From Paractinoplanes ferrugineus (lineage in GTDB: Bacteria > Actinomycetota > Actinomycetes > Mycobacteriales > Micromonosporaceae), in the NCBI RefSeq assembly GCF_016862195.1, contig NZ_BOMM01000049.1, forward strand, positions 171,876 to 235,875: DNA of 64,000 nt. Direction: 5' to 3'. How positions within the stretch are numbered: the first letter of the stretch is position 1; each line of letters begins with the position of its first letter. The notes under the pieces were generated by a model. It saw only the letters and a program-made list of their open reading frames with translations, searched no databases and was not told where the DNA came from. Shown here in pieces: positions 50,560 through 58,609 of this stretch. The position numbers and the translations under genes are program-made.

Positions 50560-51064
50560 GTGTTCCACCTCCTGTCGCTACCGGTAGGTCGGTCAGATAT
50601 TCGCTGAGCTGGGCGGCGCCCCGGGAGGCCTGGCTCTTGACCGCGCCCACCGAGATGCCGAGGATTTCCGCCACTTCACGTTCCGGCACGTCGAACGCGT
50701 ACCGCAGCACCACGCACTCGCGCCGGCGCGGCGGGAGCCGGCGCAATGCCGCCCGCACGTCGAGCACCGCTGTGGGGTCGGCTTCGCCGGGGCGGCGGAG
50801 CAGGCTCAGGCCCCGCAGGCCGAGCCGCTCCCGGGTCTGCTTCTTGATCCAGTGCCGGGCCAGGTTGGCGACGATCCCCCGGGCGTACGCGAGTGGACTG
50901 TCCGCCGCCGAGACGCGCGCCCAGTGCCGCCACACCTCCACGAAGGCGTCCGCGGCGAGGTCGTCAGCGACTCCCGATTCCCCGGTGAGCAAGTAGGCAA
51001 GTCTGGACAAATCCGCATGATGCAGTTCGAAGAAGCGCCGGAAGACGCGTTCGGATTCGCTCAC
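50549..51064 (-). CDS. ECF RNA polymerase sigma factor, SigE-like family
   Basis: A 171-residue sigma factor. Region 2: VFRRFFELHHADLSRLAYLL, DDLAADAFVEVWRHWARVSA, YARGIVANLARHWIKKQTRE. Region 4: LPPRRRECVVLRYAFDVPER, EVAEILGISVGAVKSQASRG. The start is GTG 51064 (VSESERVFRRFFE); the frame extends upstream to 51187 but that part is not family-like. It forms a coupled pair with the following membrane protein. This is the second such pair in the window; the first is at 16367-17516. Confidence 0.9.
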   Translation of the reverse strand: MSESERVFRRFFELHHADLSRLAYLLTGESGVADDLAADAFVEVWRHWARVSAADSPLAYARGIVANLARHWIKKQTRERLGLRGLSLLRRPGEADPTAVLDVRAALRRLPPRRRECVVLRYAFDVPEREVAEILGISVGAVKSQASRGAAQLSEYLTDLPVATGGGTRAR

Positions 51065-51313
51065 GCGGTGGTTCCCATCAGGTCTACATGCTCTTTCTTT
51101 CCATACGGGACGCGGCGGGGCCGGGTTCGATGTGACCACCCGGTCGGCCGGCTCGTGGGTACCGGCCGACCGGGCGGAGTCCATCAATCGGGGGCGACCG
51201 GACTCAACCTGTCAGTGCTCGCCACGCCGGGAAAGGTTGCTCGTTCATCGCGGAATTTTTCGGGCGGATAGCATCAGCAGCGGCCCAAGTTCCACCATCG
51301 AAGGAGAACCACC

Positions 51314-53290
51314 GTGTCCGCCGCTCCTCTAGTCCTCCCGGCCGGGACGACGGCCTCCGACGCGGTGGCCAAGGCCGGCCTGCCGACCTCGGGCCCGAAA
51401 GCGATCGTGGTCGTCCGTGACGCGTCCGGCCGGCTCCATGACCTCGACTGGGCGCCCGAGTCGGAGACCGACGTGACGCCGGTGGCGATCGACGAGCCGG
51501 ACGGCCTCAACGTGCTGCGCCACTCGGCCGCGCACGTGCTCGCCCAGGCCGTGCAGGACATTTTCCCGGAGGCCAAGCTCGGCATCGGCCCGCCGATCAC
51601 CGACGGCTTCTACTACGACTTCGACGTCGAGAAGCCGTTCCAGCCCGACGACCTCGGCAAGCTCGAGAAGCGCATGCAGGAGATCGTCAAGGCCGGCCAG
51701 ACGTTCCGCCGCCGGGAATACAGCTCGCTGGACGAGGCCAAGGCCGAGCTGGCGGCCGAGCCGTTCAAGCTCGAGCTCGTCGACATCAAGGGTGACGTCG
51801 ACGAGGAGGCGAAGGCGACCGGCGCGGGCGAGCTGACCCACTACGACAACGTCGACAAGGACGGCAAGCGCGTCTGGGGCGACCTGTGCCGCGGCCCGCA
51901 CCTGCCGTCGACCCGCTTCATCCCGGCGTTCAAGCTGATGCGCTCGGCCGCCGCCTACTGGCGCGGAAGCGAGAAGAACCCCCAACTGCAGCGCATCTAC
52001 GGTACGGCGTGGCCGTCCCGGGACGAGCTCAAGGCGTACCTCAACCGGCTTGCCGAAGCCGAGCGCCGCGACCACCGCAAGCTGGGCACCGAGCTCGACC
52101 TGTTCTCCTTCCCCGACGAGATCGGGTCGGGTCTGGTGGTCTTCCACCCGAAGGGTGGGGTGATCAAGCGGGAGATGGAGGACTACGTCCGGGCCCGGCA
52201 CATCGAGGAGGGCTTCCAGTACGTCGGGTCGCCGCACATCACCAAGGAGGGGCTGTTCCACACCTCCGGGCACCTGCCCTACTACAAGGACACGATGTTC
52301 CCCCCGATGGAGCTCGAGGGGGCGAACTACTACCTCAAGGCGATGAACTGCCCGATGCACAACCTGATCTTCAGGTCGCGTGGGCGGTCCTACCGTGAGC
52401 TGCCGATGCGCCTGTTCGAGTTCGGCACGGTCTACCGCTACGAGAAGTCGGGCGTGGTGCACGGCCTCACCCGCGTGCGGGGCCTGACCCAGGACGACTC
52501 GCACTCCTACGTCACCGCCGAGCAGGCGCCGGGCGAGATCAAACACCTTCTTGCCTTCGTACGCTCGCTGCTCGACGACTTCGGCCTGGACGACTACTAC
52601 CTGGAGCTGTCGACCCGCGACCCGAAGAGCGACAAGTTCATCGGCTCGGACGAGCAGTGGGAGAAGGCCACTCGCGTTCTGCAGGACGTCGCTACCGAGT
52701 CGGGGCTGGACCTCGTGCTCGACCCGGGTGGCGCGGCCTTCTACGGCCCGAAGATCTCGGTGCAGGCCAAGGACGCGATCGGCCGCACCTGGCAGATGTC
52801 GACGATCCAGTACGACTTCAACCAGCCGGCCCGGTTCGGCCTCGAGTATCAGGCCGCCGACGGCACCCGCCAGGAACCGGTGATGATCCACTCGGCCAAG
52901 TTCGGGTCGATCGAGCGGTTCTTCGGCGTGCTTGTCGAGCACTACGCGGGCGCGTTCCCGGCCTGGCTGGCGCCGGTGCAGGTGGTCGGCATCCCGATCC
53001 GCGACGACCACGCCGACTACCTGGCCGACTTCGTCGCGCGCCTGAAGAAGGAGGGCATCCGGGCCGAGGTCGACTACTCCACCGACCGGATGCAGAAGAA
53101 GATCCGCACCGCCCAGCAGCAGAAGATCCCGTTCATGGCGATCGCCGGTGACGACGACGTGGCCGCCGGCACCGTCTCGTTCCGCTACCGCGACGGGTCG
53201 CAGCGCAACGGCGTCTCGATCGACGAGGCCGTCGCGCACGTGGCCGAGATCGTCCGCTCGCGCACCAACGTGGGGCCGTCCGCGGCCTGA
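51314..53290 (+). CDS. thrS: Threonyl-tRNA synthetase
   Basis: A 658-residue class II synthetase that charges tRNA-Thr. A TGS-like N-terminal domain is followed by the editing domain with HSAAHVLAQAVQ (HxxxH), ITDGFYYDFDVEKPF and the CRGPHLPSTRFIPAFKL block with the zinc-type Cys/His. The catalytic core shows motif 1 (KGGVIKREMEDYVRARHIEE), motif 2 (RVRGLTQDDSHSYVTAEQ), and the zinc ligands in MNCPMHNLIF. The C-terminal anticodon-binding domain starts PVQVVGIPIRDDHADYLADF. GTG 51314 follows AAGGAG at 51301-51306. No T-box could be recognised upstream. It is the clearest housekeeping gene in the window. Confidence 0.98.
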   Translation: MSAAPLVLPAGTTASDAVAKAGLPTSGPKAIVVVRDASGRLHDLDWAPESETDVTPVAIDEPDGLNVLRHSAAHVLAQAVQDIFPEAKLGIGPPITDGFYYDFDVEKPFQPDDLGKLEKRMQEIVKAGQTFRRREYSSLDEAKAELAAEPFKLELVDIKGDVDEEAKATGAGELTHYDNVDKDGKRVWGDLCRGPHLPSTRFIPAFKLMRSAAAYWRGSEKNPQLQRIYGTAWPSRDELKAYLNRLAEAERRDHRKLGTELDLFSFPDEIGSGLVVFHPKGGVIKREMEDYVRARHIEEGFQYVGSPHITKEGLFHTSGHLPYYKDTMFPPMELEGANYYLKAMNCPMHNLIFRSRGRSYRELPMRLFEFGTVYRYEKSGVVHGLTRVRGLTQDDSHSYVTAEQAPGEIKHLLAFVRSLLDDFGLDDYYLELSTRDPKSDKFIGSDEQWEKATRVLQDVATESGLDLVLDPGGAAFYGPKISVQAKDAIGRTWQMSTIQYDFNQPARFGLEYQAADGTRQEPVMIHSAKFGSIERFFGVLVEHYAGAFPAWLAPVQVVGIPIRDDHADYLADFVARLKKEGIRAEVDYSTDRMQKKIRTAQQQKIPFMAIAGDDDVAAGTVSFRYRDGSQRNGVSIDEAVAHVAEIVRSRTNVGPSAA

Positions 53291-53330
53291 TGCATTGCCG
53301 CCGATGCCCGGCGGTGGCAAGGTGATCGAT

Positions 53331-54878
53331 GTGCGTAAATTGATCATCCTGGCCGCCGCCGGGCTCGTGCTCACCTCCGCCGCCCCGGCGCGGGCCGCCG
53401 GCTCGTCCCTCGCCGAGCCGTCCGCCGTCACCTCGGGACGCGCCGAGCCGCCCGCGGAGTTCGGATCCGACTGGGACGATCCGCGCACCGCCGCGCCGGC
53501 CATCGCCAAACCGGCGACGCGCTCCTGCACGACCACCGTCGTCGAGCACGCCTTCGCCGGCTACGACCCCTACGTCAGCTCCTACGCGCCGACCTGCCGC
53601 GGGCCGTGGAGCAAGGTGGTGCTCCGCCTCGACGGCAACGTCAAGGGCCGGCAGTACGACCGGCTCGGCTGGCTCACGATCGGCGGGGTGGAGGTCTTCA
53701 AGACGTCCACCCCGGAACCCTCGCCCGACGGGATCACCTGGTCGGTGGAGAAGGACGTGACGGCGTACGCGTCGCTGCTGAAATCGCCGCAGGCCGTGCG
53801 GATGTACCTCGGCAACACCGTCGACGACACCTACACCGGCGTGCTGAACATCAAGGTGTCGCTGACCTTCTACGCGGGCCTCGCCAGAACCGCGGACGAC
53901 GTGCTGCCCCTCGCCGACCAGGGGCGCGAGGGTCCCGACCTGACCGGCACCGTGCGGGTGGCGGCCAACACCGAGCGGCTGCTGGCCGAGGTCTACGCGA
54001 CCGGGTCGGGCGGCGGCTGCGAGGAGTTCTGGTACCTGACCGCGCCGTCGGCGACCGGCTATTCCTGCCCGGCCGACCCGGGGCCCTACCGCGAGGTGCA
54101 GGTGCTGCTCGACGGCGAGGTCGCCGGGATCGCCGCCCCGTTCCCGCACGTCTACACGGGCGGCTGGTCCAACCCCTTCCTCTGGTACGTCGTGCCGGCC
54201 CCTCGGGCGTTCGACATCCGGCCGATCAGTTACGACCTCACGCCCTACCTCGGGAAGCTGACCGACGGCGCCGCGCACCGGGTCGCGGTGCGGGTGGTGG
54301 GCGTGCCGGCGGGCCAGTCCGGCTGGGACACCCCGATCAACTTCCTGGGCTGGCGTGATCATGGCTCGGCCCGGGTGACCGGCGGCCTGCTCGCGGCGCG
54401 GCTGAGCCCGCTGACCAACGAGGTGACCGGGGCCACCGGCGAGGTCCGCACGCGTGGCGGGCACGCCTTCACCGCCACCGGTTACCTGCGCACCTCGCAC
54501 GGTGTGCGCACCTCCTCGGTCACGCAGCGGGTGAGCAACCGGAGCACGCACACGTGGGGGACCGGCGAGAACCCGGACGCGCTGGACGCGACCTGGACCG
54601 ACGACGCGACGAGCGTGCTCGGCGGGAAGGTCACCCACCTGGCCCAGCGGTTCGCCGTCGACGGCTCGATCACGGTCGGCGCCGACAACCGTCTCACCAC
54701 CAGGATGCGGATGAGCGACGTACGCGGCCCGGTGACCGACACGTTCACCGGCGAGGCGAGCTGGCAGCTCGACGTGCCCCGCGACCAGCGCCACGCGACC
54801 GCCACCACGCAGGAGCGTTACCGGATCGCCGGCCGCTACGACAAGACGATCCGCACGGTGAACGGCACAGTGCTGTAG
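53331..54878 (+). CDS. Secreted peptide-N4-asparagine amidase (PNGase A-like)
   Basis: A 515-residue protein from GTG 53331 with AAGGTG before it. The signal peptide is VRKLIILAAAGLVLTSAAPA, cut at ARA-A. The rest matches the PNGase A-type domain: CTTTVVEHAFAGYDPYVSSY, CRGPWSKVVLRLDGNVKGRQ, YDRLGWLTIGGVEVFKTSTP, then LAEVYATGSGGGCEEFWYLT and WSNPFLWYVVPAPRAFDIRP. Such enzymes release N-glycans from glycoproteins by cleaving the Asn-sugar amide. In a soil actinomycete it may help degrade plant or fungal glycoproteins. It begins 40 bases after thrS but is probably separately expressed. Confidence 0.85.
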   Translation: MRKLIILAAAGLVLTSAAPARAAGSSLAEPSAVTSGRAEPPAEFGSDWDDPRTAAPAIAKPATRSCTTTVVEHAFAGYDPYVSSYAPTCRGPWSKVVLRLDGNVKGRQYDRLGWLTIGGVEVFKTSTPEPSPDGITWSVEKDVTAYASLLKSPQAVRMYLGNTVDDTYTGVLNIKVSLTFYAGLARTADDVLPLADQGREGPDLTGTVRVAANTERLLAEVYATGSGGGCEEFWYLTAPSATGYSCPADPGPYREVQVLLDGEVAGIAAPFPHVYTGGWSNPFLWYVVPAPRAFDIRPISYDLTPYLGKLTDGAAHRVAVRVVGVPAGQSGWDTPINFLGWRDHGSARVTGGLLAARLSPLTNEVTGATGEVRTRGGHAFTATGYLRTSHGVRTSSVTQRVSNRSTHTWGTGENPDALDATWTDDATSVLGGKVTHLAQRFAVDGSITVGADNRLTTRMRMSDVRGPVTDTFTGEASWQLDVPRDQRHATATTQERYRIAGRYDKTIRTVNGTVL

Positions 54879-54889
54879 CGCCGGCGCAT

Positions 54890-55066
54890 TTACCGGTTGC
54901 CGTACGCGCCGCGGTCCAGTTCGGCGATCGAGCGGCGCAATGTCTCTGCGTTGCCGGGACTGCGCAGCAGATATTCGGTTTGCTCCGTCGATTCGCACTC
55001 AGCCAAGGGCACGATGACGTCGGGGGCTCGTGCCGCTTCGTTCCCTTGATCCGCACGTAACGTCAT
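54890..55066 (-). CDS. Phd/YefM-type antitoxin C-terminal remnant (orphan)
   Basis: A 58-codon frame from ATG 55066 to TAA 54890. Residues 18-53 read VIVPLAECESTEQTEYLLRS, PGNAETLRRSIAELDRG, which closely follows the second half of YefM/Phd antitoxins (VPLADYxSLEETAYLLRSPANAxRLRxSIAELDxG). The DNA-binding first half (SEARxxLxxLIxxV...) is missing; the first 16 residues are unrelated. No RelE/YoeB-type toxin gene is next to it: the downstream side is the PNGase gene end, and upstream is PnuC's 3' end. It is most likely a decayed toxin-antitoxin module. Confidence 0.6.
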   Translation of the reverse strand: MTLRADQGNEAARAPDVIVPLAECESTEQTEYLLRSPGNAETLRRSIAELDRGAYGNR

Positions 55067-55140
55067 GACGCGTGACTACAGTCGCTCGACAACATCCATG
55101 CGACCTGCTTCACGGGTGGCCGCGCCGTCTCCGGGAAGTG

Positions 55141-55842
55141 CTAGACCGTCGCCAGGGCCGGAGTGGGTGATTCCACCCGGGAGATGCGCAGCCACACCAC
55201 GAAGCCCCAGATCACGAACGCGGCGTAGACGGCGTAGAGGATCGCCGACGGGTAGTAGCCGAAGTGCAGCAGCTCCGGGACGCCCACCAGGTCGACGGCG
55301 ATCCAGCAGAGCCAGAACTCGACCCAGCCGCGGGCCATCGCATAGGTCGCCAGCATCGAGCCCACGAAGATCCACGAGTCGGCCAGGTAATACCACCGGG
55401 GCACCGGGAAACCGGCACCGACCGCCCGGAAGACGAAGAAGCAGACCACCACGGCGGCCAGTGCCAGCGGGATGAACAGGGCCCGCTGGCGGTGGCCGGC
55501 CCAGTGCGGGGTCACCGCCGCGCCGTGGCCGGCGGCCCGGTTGCGGCGCCAGCGCCACCAGCCGTAGACGCTGGTGATGATGAAGAACACCTGGCGGGAG
55601 GCCTGACCGTAGAGCGGGGTGCCCTGGTCGTTGCCGATCGCCTGGCCCATGAAGACGGTGCACAGCAGCACGTTGCCGACGATGCCGACCGGCCACGCCC
55701 ACGCGCTGCGCCGCAGGCCGAACAGGGCCGAGCCGAGGCCGAACGCGTTGCCGACGATCTCCCGGTAGTAGATGGCTTGGCCGGGAGTCACCTGCCACTT
55801 GGCGTCGTAGAAGGCGTTCAACAGGTGATCGAACCAGGTCAC
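55141..55842 (-). CDS. pnuC: Nicotinamide riboside transporter PnuC
   Basis: A 233-residue membrane protein with seven predicted helices. PnuC landmarks are visible: REIVGNAFGLGSALFGLRRS, AWAWPVGIVGNVLLCTVFMG, QVFFIITSVYGWWRWRRNRA (the WxxW-type motif of the substrate site) and SWIFVGSMLATYAMARGWVE, FWLCWIAVDLVGVPELLHFG. It moves nicotinamide riboside by facilitated diffusion for NAD synthesis. It starts at ATG 55842, only ten bases from the divergent CorA start, so promoters overlap and no riboswitch fits upstream. Confidence 0.92.
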   Translation of the reverse strand: MTWFDHLLNAFYDAKWQVTPGQAIYYREIVGNAFGLGSALFGLRRSAWAWPVGIVGNVLLCTVFMGQAIGNDQGTPLYGQASRQVFFIITSVYGWWRWRRNRAAGHGAAVTPHWAGHRQRALFIPLALAAVVVCFFVFRAVGAGFPVPRWYYLADSWIFVGSMLATYAMARGWVEFWLCWIAVDLVGVPELLHFGYYPSAILYAVYAAFVIWGFVVWLRISRVESPTPALATV

Positions 55843-55852
55843 GGCTCATCGT

Positions 55853-56884
55853 ATGGCGGGTGAGCTGGTGGGGCATAGTGTGACGGTGACCGCGCCGTCC
55901 TGTCCCACCGAAACCAGGCTCTATGCCAAGGGCCGGCTCGTCGCCGAGGGCTTCCCCGCCGACCGGGCTCCGGGGCTGCTCGCCGAGCACTCCGACGCCG
56001 TGCTCTGGCTTGATCTCTATCGGCCGGGGGCCGCCGATCTCGCCGTCGTCGCCGAGCAGTTCCAGCTGCACCCGCTGGCCGTCGAGGACGCGACCGAGGA
56101 GCACGAGCGGCCCAAGTTGGACCGCTACCCCCAACACATCTTCCTCAACGTGTACGCCGTGGACGTGTCCACCGAGCCGGATGATCCGCCGTTCGGCAAG
56201 ACCGAGATCAGCGCGTTCGTGACCGACCGGGTGCTGATCACCGTACGCAAGTCGCCCTCCGACACCCACAAGTTCGTCGAGCGCTGGGACTCCGACGCCG
56301 AGCTGGCCGAGTCGGGCGGGGTGGCGTTCCTGCTGCACGGCCTGCTCGACGTGATCGTGGACGGCCAGGTCGCCGCCGCCCAGCGGCTGGACGTGGCGAT
56401 GGACGGTGTCGAGGACGCGCTGCTGGAGGAGGGCGGGGCGGCCCGACCGGTGCGGATGCACGGCCTGCGGCTTCGCAAGACGGTGGCGGCGATCCGGCGG
56501 GCGATCGAGCCGATGCCCGAGGTGATCGCCGAGTCGATGCGCAAGGACCTGGGCCTGGTCGACGACGAGATGCGGCCCTACTTCCGCGACGTCGAGGACC
56601 ACGCCCGGCAGGCCGGCAACCAGGTCGAGCACCTGCGGGACCGGATCGAGGGGCTGCTCCAGGCCGACCTGGCCGAGCAGGGCAACGTGCTCAACGACAC
56701 CACCCGCAAGCTGGCCGCGTGGGCCGCGGTGATCACCGTGCCGACCTTCATCACCGGTTATTTCGGACAGAACCTGCCCTACCCCGGTTACGACAAGGCC
56801 TGGGGGTACGTCCAGAGCATGCTCCTGATCGTCCTCTCGGCCGGCGGGCTCTGGCTCTACCTACGCCGCCGCCACTGGCTTTAG
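55853..56884 (+). CDS. corA: CorA-type magnesium/divalent cation transporter with variant filter motif
   Basis: A 343-residue CorA-family channel. The cytoplasmic funnel domain (LWLDLYRPGAADLAVVAEQF; LAVEDATEEHERPKLDRYPQ) is followed by the long stalk helix (RRAIEPMPEVIAESMRKDLG; QVEHLRDRIEGLLQADLAEQ) and two C-terminal helices. The selectivity loop reads TGYFGQNLPYPGYDKAWG where canonical CorA has YGMNF, so Gly and Asn are kept but Met is Gln. ATG 55853 is assumed; the in-frame GTG at 55880 is an alternative. It is divergent from pnuC. Mg2+ uptake or Zn2+ efflux are both known for GxN-motif variants. Confidence 0.88.
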   Translation: MAGELVGHSVTVTAPSCPTETRLYAKGRLVAEGFPADRAPGLLAEHSDAVLWLDLYRPGAADLAVVAEQFQLHPLAVEDATEEHERPKLDRYPQHIFLNVYAVDVSTEPDDPPFGKTEISAFVTDRVLITVRKSPSDTHKFVERWDSDAELAESGGVAFLLHGLLDVIVDGQVAAAQRLDVAMDGVEDALLEEGGAARPVRMHGLRLRKTVAAIRRAIEPMPEVIAESMRKDLGLVDDEMRPYFRDVEDHARQAGNQVEHLRDRIEGLLQADLAEQGNVLNDTTRKLAAWAAVITVPTFITGYFGQNLPYPGYDKAWGYVQSMLLIVLSAGGLWLYLRRRHWL

Positions 56885-56973
56885 GGTCAACGCGCACCGT
56901 CCCGCGGGCGGTAGCCTGCCGGGATGCCGGCACTGATCCGGGGAGCCTGAACCGCGAAGGGGAGCCGACGAAC

Positions 56974-57627
56974 GTGCGCACACTGACGGTCGACGGGGCC
57001 GACCTGGCCTGGGATGACAATCGGCCGGTGCTGACCGGGGTCACGGTCACCGCCCGGCCGGGGGAGGTCCTCGCGGTCACCGGCACCTCCGGGGCCGGCA
57101 AGTCGACACTGCTCAGCGCCATGGCCGGGCTGTTGCGCCCGGCCGGCGGCAAAGTGCTCGTCGACGACGAGCCACTGACCGACCGGGACCACGCGGTCTC
57201 GCTGGGCGTGGTGCTGATCCCGCAGGACAACGGCCTCGCCGCGATCCTGACCGCGGCGGAGAACATCTCGGTCGCGGTCATCGCCACCGGGGGTACGCCC
57301 GCCGAGGCCCGCCGCCGCACCGCCGAGGCGCTCGATCCGCTCGGCCTCTCCGGCCAGGCGAACCAGCTGATCGAGGAGCTGTCCGGCGGCCAGCAGCAGC
57401 GCACCGCGATCGCCCGCGGCCTGGCCCTGCGCGGTGACGTGCTGCTGGCCGACGAGATCACCAGTGAGCTCGACGCGGCCAACCGGCAGCGCGTCATGGA
57501 GTTGCTGCGCGCCGAGGCGGCCCGCGGCGCCGCCGTGGTCTTCGCCACCCACGACCCGGAGGCCGCCGCGGCCTGCGACCGGGAGCTGCACCTGGCCGAC
57601 GGCGAGGCGATCTGGGCCCGCCCCTGA
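56974..57627 (+). CDS. Lone ABC transporter ATP-binding protein
   Basis: A 217-residue ATPase from GTG 56974 behind AAGGGGAG. Walker A GTSGAGKST, signature LSGGQQQRTAIARGLAL and Walker B VLLADEITSELDAANR (Ile-Thr-Ser in place of Pro-Thr-Ser/Gly) with VVFATHDPEA. It is shorter than most and lacks a membrane domain, and no permease gene is adjacent. It converges on a second lone ATPase ending 13 bases away. Both may serve one transporter whose permease is elsewhere. Confidence 0.88.
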   Translation: MRTLTVDGADLAWDDNRPVLTGVTVTARPGEVLAVTGTSGAGKSTLLSAMAGLLRPAGGKVLVDDEPLTDRDHAVSLGVVLIPQDNGLAAILTAAENISVAVIATGGTPAEARRRTAEALDPLGLSGQANQLIEELSGGQQQRTAIARGLALRGDVLLADEITSELDAANRQRVMELLRAEAARGAAVVFATHDPEAAAACDRELHLADGEAIWARP

Positions 57628-57639
57628 GCGGACGGCGCG

Positions 57640-58482
57640 TCAGGCGACGTGCTCGGTGCCGCCGGGGACCAGGGTGACCTCGCCGTCGACATGCTGGACG
57701 GTGAACAGCGTGCCGGGCGGGTAGGACCCGAGGACCTCGGGCGGCAGCTGCACGGTGCCGTCACCGGCCACCACCGCGAAGTCCTGCCCGTCGCGGCCCT
57801 CGGCGCCGACCCGGCCGTCCCGGATCGTCACCGCCCGGCCCAGCCGGGCGCCCACCTCGTTGTCGTGGGTGACGACCACGATCGTGGTCTGGCGCTCGGC
57901 GTTGACGGTCTCCATCGCGGCCAGCACCTCGTCCCGCCCGGCCGTGTCGAGCCGGCTCGTCGGCTCGTCGACAAGCAACAGGCCGGGCCCGGTCGCGATG
58001 CCCACGGCCAGGGCCGCGCGCTGTCGGCCGCCGGGGGTGAGGTCGGACAGCCGCTGCCGCCCCTGACCGGGCAGGCCGACCAGGTCGAGGATGCGGTCGG
58101 GGTCGTCGAGCTTGATCCCCCGGGTGTGTGCGGCCCGCCGCTGCGCCAGCCAGATGTTGCGGTGCAGCGACGCGTACGGCAGCAGGTTGCGCGCGGCGCC
58201 CTGCAGCACCACGCCGAGCTCGGTGCCGCGCAGCCGGGAGATCTCGCCGTCGGAGAGCTTGCCCATGTCGTAGGTGCCGATGTTGATGCTGCCCGCCGAC
58301 GGCCGCATCAGCCCGGCGAGCAGCGCGATGAGCGTCGACTTGCCCGAACCCGACGGGCCCACCAGCGCGATCGTCTCACCGGGGGCGATGGACAGGTCGA
58401 CACCGGCGAGGGCGACCACGTCACCCGCCTCGGCGCGATAGATGTGCACCACGCGCCGGCAGACCACGGCCAGTCCATTCAT
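57640..58482 (-). CDS. Lone ABC transporter ATP-binding protein with degenerate signature
   Basis: A 280-residue ATPase. Walker A GPSGSGKST is intact, and VVLQGAARNLLPYASLHRNI occupies the Q-loop region. The signature reads LTPGGRQRAALAVGIATGPG where LSGGQ is expected (Ser to Pro, Gln to Arg). Walker B is LLLVDEPTSRLD, and VVVTHDN follows. The C-terminal 50 residues (GDGTVQLPPEVLGSYPPGTL; FTVQHVDGEVTLVPGG) form a small accessory beta domain. It is convergent with the other lone ATPase and upstream of nothing obvious. Similar proteins are annotated as LolD-like; the altered signature may weaken ATP hydrolysis. Confidence 0.85.
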   Translation of the reverse strand: MNGLAVVCRRVVHIYRAEAGDVVALAGVDLSIAPGETIALVGPSGSGKSTLIALLAGLMRPSAGSINIGTYDMGKLSDGEISRLRGTELGVVLQGAARNLLPYASLHRNIWLAQRRAAHTRGIKLDDPDRILDLVGLPGQGRQRLSDLTPGGRQRAALAVGIATGPGLLLVDEPTSRLDTAGRDEVLAAMETVNAERQTTIVVVTHDNEVGARLGRAVTIRDGRVGAEGRDGQDFAVVAGDGTVQLPPEVLGSYPPGTLFTVQHVDGEVTLVPGGTEHVA

Positions 58483-58609
58483 GGACTCAAAATAGAGGAG
58501 ATCCGCTCGTCATGACGACCCACGGCCGGGCCGCGGCGAGGGATCGGTGACCGAAGCGGAACCAAAGGTCGCTCGCAAGTGTCCGGCGGCAGCCTCCTAG
58601 GGTGGTCCC

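Noticed and set aside
51188..51313. Possible T-box leader before thrS
   Set aside because: No specifier-loop arrangement, no AGGGTGGNACCGCG-like box and too little room before the AAGGAG site.
55843..55852. Possible NAD-related riboswitch before pnuC
   Set aside because: Only ten bases separate the divergent pnuC and CorA starts, so no structured leader fits.
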